From assembly GCF_009724685.1 (NCBI RefSeq), contig NZ_WMEF01000007.1, positions 124,001 through 188,000 of the forward strand: DNA of 64,000 nt, given 5' to 3'. The notes under the pieces were generated by a model. It did not search any database, was not told the origin of the DNA, and worked only from the letters and a program-made list of their open reading frames with translations. The translations under genes were made by a program, and so were the position numbers. Positions 63,099 through 64,000 of this stretch are shown piece after piece (position 1 is the first letter of the stretch; the number at the start of each line of letters is the position of its first letter). Origin of the DNA: Lysinibacillus cavernae (GTDB lineage Bacteria; Bacillota; Bacilli; Bacillales_A; Planococcaceae).

Positions 63099-64000
63099 AT
63101 GACACAACTAGATCCAACATTACAAATGTTTAAAGATTTAACAGATGCGAATGGTATTGCAGGTAATGAACGTGCACCTCGTGAGGTCATGAAAAAATAC
63201 ATTGCACCATATGCAGACTCTGTAGAAACAGATAACTTAGGAAGTGTAATTGCTAAAAAAGTAGGCGATGAAAACGGTCCTAAAATTGTCGTAGCAGGAC
63301 ATTTAGATGAAGTAGGCTTCATGGTTACACAAATTGATGACAAAGGCTTTATCAAATTCCAAACAGTAGGTGGATGGTGGAGCCAAGTTATGCTTGCGCA
63401 GCGTGTAACGATTACTACACGTAAAGGCGATGAAGTGATTGGGGTTATTGGTTCAAAGCCACCTCATATTCTACCTGCTGATGTACGTAATAAAGTAGTA
63501 GATATCAAAGATATGTTTATCGATATTGGTGCTGCTTCTAAAGATGAAGTACTTGAATGGGGCGTACGTCCTGGCGATATGGTAACACCGTATTTTGAAT
63601 TCAACGTCATGAAAAATGACAAGTATCTGTTAGCAAAAGCTTGGGATAATCGCATTGGTTGTGCCATCGCTATTGATGTCATGAAAGCGTTACAAAATGA
63701 AAAGCACCCGAATATTCTTTATTCTGTAGGGAATGTGCAAGAAGAAGTTGGTCTACGTGGTGCTAAAACGGCAACACATAAAATTCAGCCAGATATTGGA
63801 TTTGCAGTTGATGTAGGTGTAGCAGGAGATACTCCAGGTGTTACAGCAAAAGAATCGACTAGTAAGATGGGCGCAGGTCCACAAATCGTTGTGTATGATG
63901 CATCTATGGTATCACACCGTGGCTTACGTGAATTCGTATTAGATGTAGCAGACGAAAACAATATTCCATATCAATTTGAAGCGATGGCTGGCGGTGGTAC
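63099..64000 (+). CDS. ysdC: M42 family metallopeptidase YsdC (3' end outside the window)
   Basis: About 300 residues of an M42 glutamyl/leucyl aminopeptidase are present, and the frame stays open to the window edge. Metal-site residues are seen in [13 protein letters not shown] (HxD), [11 protein letters not shown] (Asp), [13 protein letters not shown] (catalytic Glu pair) and [13 protein letters not shown] (Asp). These enzymes form dodecamers that trim peptides from the N-terminus. The ATG at 63099 has an AGGAGG site. The closing His motif expected near residue 320 is not yet reached. Confidence 0.93.
   Translation, partial: MTQLDPTLQMFKDLTDANGIAGNERAPREVMKKYIAPYADSVETDNLGSVIAKKVGDENGPKIVVAGHLDEVGFMVTQIDDKGFIKFQTVGGWWSQVMLAQRVTITTRKGDEVIGVIGSKPPHILPADVRNKVVDIKDMFIDIGAASKDEVLEWGVRPGDMVTPYFEFNVMKNDKYLLAKAWDNRIGCAIAIDVMKALQNEKHPNILYSVGNVQEEVGLRGAKTATHKIQPDIGFAVDVGVAGDTPGVTAKESTSKMGAGPQIVVYDASMVSHRGLREFVLDVADENNIPYQFEAMAGGG

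Overview
The window is one continuous chromosomal segment of a low-GC, Gram-positive, endospore-forming member of the Bacillales. The evidence is an alpha/beta-type small acid-soluble spore protein gene with a SigG-like promoter, the YtvI-type sporulation membrane protein, Bacillus-style T-box, TPP and L20 leaders, and primosome genes dnaB-dnaI. From rpsD onwards the gene order follows, from memory, the rpsD-to-ysdC region of the Bacillus subtilis chromosome. Differences such as hflKC, lrgAB, a GntR gene beside accD and a tandem heptad repeat point to a Lysinibacillus-like (Planococcaceae) genome. The genus is inferred, not proven. No tRNA, rRNA, insertion sequence, prophage or CRISPR array was seen.

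Layout. 1-2.9 kb: the 5' part of an iron-dependent alcohol dehydrogenase, then a MarR regulator and an MFS exporter whose upstream regions share the same operator in mirror orientation. 3-9.2 kb: rpsD with a long leader, a GAF/GGDEF diguanylate cyclase (dgcP), free methionine-(R)-sulfoxide reductase, histidinol phosphatase hisJ, and ezrA. 9.2-12.6 kb: a GNAT acetyltransferase, a dedicated cysteine desulfurase plus thiI (sulfur transfer to tRNA), and a spore SASP gene. 12.6-15 kb: thiMDE thiamine salvage operon under a TPP riboswitch. 15-26.4 kb: acyl-CoA ligase (mbcS-like), sppA, an RDD protein, tpx, ytxK, a universal stress protein, ald, pepQ, ytkL, ytoI, ytpI.

26.4-41.7 kb is the core of replication and central metabolism: nrnA, dnaE, a GntR regulator with a perfect operator, accDA, pfkA-pyk, fxsA, ytvI and citZ-icd-mdh. 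This covers glycolytic control points, malonyl-CoA supply and the oxidative entry of the TCA cycle. 41.8-49.2 kb: a MaoC-like protein, phoPR, lrgAB, a structured untranslated region ahead of hflKC, a small membrane protein, and a 42-bp tandem repeat. 49.2-57.6 kb: polA-mutM-coaE, gapB, nrdR-dnaB-dnaI. 57.6-64 kb: T-box-thrS, L20 leader-infC-rpmI-rplT, a pair of identical hairpins, ysdA, ysdB, a dUTPase and the start of an M42 aminopeptidase (ysdC).

Most of the window is conserved housekeeping sequence, and I saw no clear new defence or biosynthetic system. The points most worth a second look are: dnaI has no ATG/GTG/TTG start and appears to begin at ATC, three genes from infC, which begins at ATT; the 42-bp repeat before polA; the twin hairpins after rplT; an unassigned structured leader before hflKC; and the mirrored MarR operators.
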